DNA of 44,084 nt from Micavibrio sp. UBA2705 (GTDB lineage: Bacteria > Pseudomonadota > Alphaproteobacteria > Micavibrionales > Micavibrionaceae), in contig DELD01000034.1 in NCBI GenBank assembly GCA_002354205.1, forward strand, positions 565-44,648, written 5' to 3'. A model generated the notes under the pieces. That model did not search any database. It worked only from the letters and a program-made list of their open reading frames with translations, and was not told where the DNA came from. The translations under genes were made by a program, and so were the position numbers. This document shows, in pieces, positions 42,218 through 44,084 of the stretch. Within the stretch, counting starts at the first letter, position 1. Each line of letters opens with the position of its first letter.

Positions 42218-42769
42218 ATGAAAATTATAAAACAACATGCATATCTATTCTGCGCGCTTATCTGCCTCACCTTCCCCTTTGCGGCTTCCGCGATGGAAGG
42301 TAATAACCAAGAGAAGCCCCCTTTAGACGTCTACTGGACAAAATTCATTGCCCAAGACCGTGACAATGACAATATCTATGATGGGTTAACAGCCCAGCTA
42401 AACATAAAAACAGCCTGCGTGGGGCATTACGCATTAAGCGCTACGCTTGAGAGCGCCGCAGGGAAGCTGTTATCTTCCAGCCCCATATTTGAATATACAT
42501 CACCTATTCAAGACCCATCACTCAGCTTCACCGCCGCAATTAGCGATACGCCGCGCAATATTCAGGTGACATTTTCAGGGGAAGATATTCGCCGCGCTGG
42601 GGCAAGCGGTGTTTACAGCGTTAAATTAATGAATATGGGGCAAATTATTTGTGATTATGGCACAAGCCCATATAAAGAAATCATTATCCCCAGCCCACCA
42701 TTCAACCATCTAGAATTTGGTGAGAATTGTGGCACACCGCCGCGCCCCTGTAGAGACGTTTACAAATAA
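42218..42769 (+). CDS. Secreted protein of unknown function
   Basis: An exported protein of 183 residues. The signal peptide (MKIIKQHAYLFCALICLTF, then PFAASA) probably ends after ASA. The mature part has a predicted beta-rich pattern (YDGLTAQLNIKTACVGHYAL, RNIQVTFSGEDIRRAGASGV, YSVKLMNMGQIICDYG). Four cysteines lie in the mature chain: one each in TACVG and IICDY, and two near the C terminus (GENCGTPPRPCRDV), so disulfides are likely. An opening DRDNDNIYDG resembles a calcium-binding DxDxDxxxD loop. No family is recognised. The start is set by the signal peptide, although an open frame exists 17 codons upstream. Confidence 0.7.
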   Translation: MKIIKQHAYLFCALICLTFPFAASAMEGNNQEKPPLDVYWTKFIAQDRDNDNIYDGLTAQLNIKTACVGHYALSATLESAAGKLLSSSPIFEYTSPIQDPSLSFTAAISDTPRNIQVTFSGEDIRRAGASGVYSVKLMNMGQIICDYGTSPYKEIIIPSPPFNHLEFGENCGTPPRPCRDVYK

Positions 42770-42804
42770 GCCTCATTCTCTCGCACAGCGCCCCGCATTA
42801 TCCC

Positions 42805-42833
42805 TTGACTCCAAGACTCTCCTTATGTAAATT
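42805..42833 (+). promoter_or_regulatory. Probable promoter of the ankyrin-like gene
   Basis: TTGACT (42805-42810), a 17-base spacer and TAAATT (42828-42833). The -10 lies in the left arm of a palindrome. Confidence 0.5.
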
Positions 42834-42854
42834 AATACAAATTTTTACATAAGG
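42821..42854. promoter_or_regulatory. Long inverted repeat, operator candidate
   Basis: Two perfect 11-base arms, CCTTATGTAAA (42821-42831) and TTTACATAAGG (42844-42854), 12 bases apart. They cover the -10 element and the predicted start of transcription of the ankyrin-like gene. The lack of a T run argues against a terminator. Confidence 0.6.
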
Positions 42855-42868
42855 TAAGCAGGATTATC

Positions 42869-43819
42869 ATGGCAGTATTTGGAATTTTCGGCAAAAAACA
42901 ACAAACTTTACCACCACCGCCACCTAAGCCGCGTAGATTTAACATGGATAATATTTTTGATGTCATTGAATATTGCGTCCTTAAAGCCCCTGAAAATGCA
43001 ACCGCTATCATCACCCAGTTTCTAACGGATAATCCTGATCAACTAAACAAGCGTTACAACGATGAAACTAAGCCTGAAAATGGCGCAAGCCTATGGCGCG
43101 TTGAAGGCGCAACGCCGTTAATGGTGCTGATGCACTTTAATAATAGTCGTAACGCAAAAATATACGACCACATAGAAGATGGTCAACGCATTGAGGGTAA
43201 AATGGCGATATTCGAGCCGCAGCTATTTGATAATCTAATCGCGTTGGGCGCAGAGCTAAACGCTGAAGATAAACAGGGCAGAACGGCGCTATTTTACACA
43301 ACCGAAAATAACAAAGACATCACCATTAAACTTTTAGAAAATGGCCTTGAATATCATAAATTTTTCAACGGCGAAGAACGTTGCATTAGCGGCAACTACA
43401 CCTCCTACGTTCATTATGCTATCCAAGAATTTGAATCAGGAAAATTCACGAGGCTTGATAACCAAACGGCTGCGTTAAGTCATATTTTTTATACAAAAGC
43501 ATCACAATATTACCCAAGCGGTGATTACAATTTTAAAGATCTTAACAATGGACAATACGCATTAAGAAAAAGGCTTCTTGTCGATTTTGCACAAAGTGCT
43601 ATCCACCATCAGGAAGGCTATGATGGTAATATGGGCTACAGCACCGGACAATGGCGTACAAAAGACATTGAAAGTTTTGATACCTACTTAAACCAAGACC
43701 TTATAAACCGCGCCCGCGTGTTTATGGAGAGCGGCGCGCAGATTGAACCTGCCAAAGCGGTTTCTGCACCTACCACAAAATCGGCCACGAATAGGCGTAA
43801 TTTTAAGCCTATTGTTTAA
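42869..43819 (+). CDS. Ankyrin-repeat-like protein
   Basis: A cytoplasmic protein of 316 residues with no signal peptide. A short basic N terminus and a PPPPPPKPRR stretch are followed by a helical region. Then come ankyrin-like units: GATPLMVLMHF and LFDNLIALGAELNAEDKQGRTALFYTTENN with KLLENGLEYHKFF. These match the consensus G-x-TPL-hydrophobic and LL-x-x-GA-x-hydrophobic-N in two or three copies. The remainder (YVHYAIQEFE, FMESGAQIEPAK) looks like degenerate repeats. It probably mediates protein binding; the partner is unknown. AGCAGGA precedes the ATG. An operator-like palindrome overlaps its promoter. Confidence 0.6.
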   Translation: MAVFGIFGKKQQTLPPPPPKPRRFNMDNIFDVIEYCVLKAPENATAIITQFLTDNPDQLNKRYNDETKPENGASLWRVEGATPLMVLMHFNNSRNAKIYDHIEDGQRIEGKMAIFEPQLFDNLIALGAELNAEDKQGRTALFYTTENNKDITIKLLENGLEYHKFFNGEERCISGNYTSYVHYAIQEFESGKFTRLDNQTAALSHIFYTKASQYYPSGDYNFKDLNNGQYALRKRLLVDFAQSAIHHQEGYDGNMGYSTGQWRTKDIESFDTYLNQDLINRARVFMESGAQIEPAKAVSAPTTKSATNRRNFKPIV

Positions 43820-43834
43820 TTTTGTTTTAGAATG

Positions 43835-44084
43835 TTAGACGCCTAAACCAACAAGGGCTTTGGCATATTCTTCTGGTCTAAAGGGCTGTAAATCCTCGAC
43901 CGTTTCGCCGACGCCGACCGCGTAGACAGGCAATTTGAACTGCTCTGCCAGCGCCACAACAACGCCGCCCTTAGCTGATCCATCAAGCTTTGTAACAACC
44001 AGCCCCGTAACATTGACCAAAGACTTAAATGTTTCAACCTGCGTAATCGCATTTTGCCCCGTGGTTGAATCTAATACGAGCAAT
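43835..44084 (-). CDS. ftsY: Signal recognition particle receptor FtsY, C-terminal part (5' end outside window)
   Basis: The SRP receptor GTPase that docks ribosome-nascent chain complexes at the inner membrane. Only the last 82 or so codons are in the window; the gene runs off the right edge. Visible are LDSTTGQNAITQVETFK, the G4 motif TKLDGSAKGG, and the closing LPVYAVGVGETVEDLQPF with the helix EEYAKALVGLGV, the FtsY form rather than Ffh or FlhF. It converges on the ankyrin-like gene with 15 bases between. Confidence 0.92.
   Translation of the reverse strand, partial: LLVLDSTTGQNAITQVETFKSLVNVTGLVVTKLDGSAKGGVVVALAEQFKLPVYAVGVGETVEDLQPFRPEEYAKALVGLGV

Noticed and set aside
1..44084. Mobile elements, CRISPR arrays, prophage or att sites
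   Set aside because: No transposase, integrase, direct-repeat arrays or tRNA-flanking repeats were seen; gene content is core-like throughout.

Overview
The window looks like chromosomal core DNA from a motile alphaproteobacterium of moderate GC content. The markers are a FlbD-type sigma-54 activator, FlhF/FlhG for polar flagellum placement, a eukaryote-like NADP isocitrate dehydrogenase, a malic enzyme fused to a phosphotransacetylase-like domain, and two exact TTAA-N7-TTAA boxes of the kind bound by CtrA. No insertion sequence, phage, CRISPR array or rRNA is visible. The exact order cannot be fixed from the sequence alone; a Rhodospirillales- or Micavibrio-like lineage is only a guess.

Layout. 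1-5.1 kb, plus strand: glyoxalase II, the tRNA wobble-modification enzyme MnmC, an orphan Flp-type pilin, and a translationally coupled pair for starting and extending a surface glycan (WecA-like phosphosugar transferase plus GT4 glycosyltransferase). 5.1-10.1 kb: a signalling and envelope triad made of a CHASE8-like/HAMP hybrid histidine kinase with receiver and HPt, a periplasmic YfiR-family protein, and a TonB-dependent receptor. 10.3-16.3 kb: an AMIN-like lipoprotein, tRNA-Leu(UAA), a pentapeptide-repeat/MarR pair with a promoter-proximal palindrome, UvrC, Ogt and DapB.

16.3-31 kb is a minus-strand flagellar block. Read in transcription order it is fliF-fliG-fliH-fliN-motA-flbD, then flhA, then a CheY-like regulator, a histidine-less HPt-like protein, flhF, flhG and a FliK-like protein. 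A promoter, CtrA box, structured stretch and terminator next to its 3' end look like a small-RNA locus on the plus strand. A FlaG-like gene with its own promoter diverges from fliF.

31.9-44 kb holds housekeeping and small unknown genes: LipB, tRNA-Leu with the unusual anticodon AAG, a small membrane protein, MaeB, MgtE, a class A penicillin-binding protein, a CtrA-box-preceded unknown, isocitrate dehydrogenase, a secreted unknown, an ankyrin-like protein behind an operator-like palindrome, and the C-terminal end of FtsY cut by the window edge.

The most interesting points are: the YfiR/TonB-receptor/CHASE8 set wired to a phosphorelay instead of a diguanylate cyclase; the pseudo-HPt and FGPDRRR-tailed receiver pair inside the polar flagellum operon; the candidate small RNA with a CtrA box; and the tRNA-Leu(AAG).
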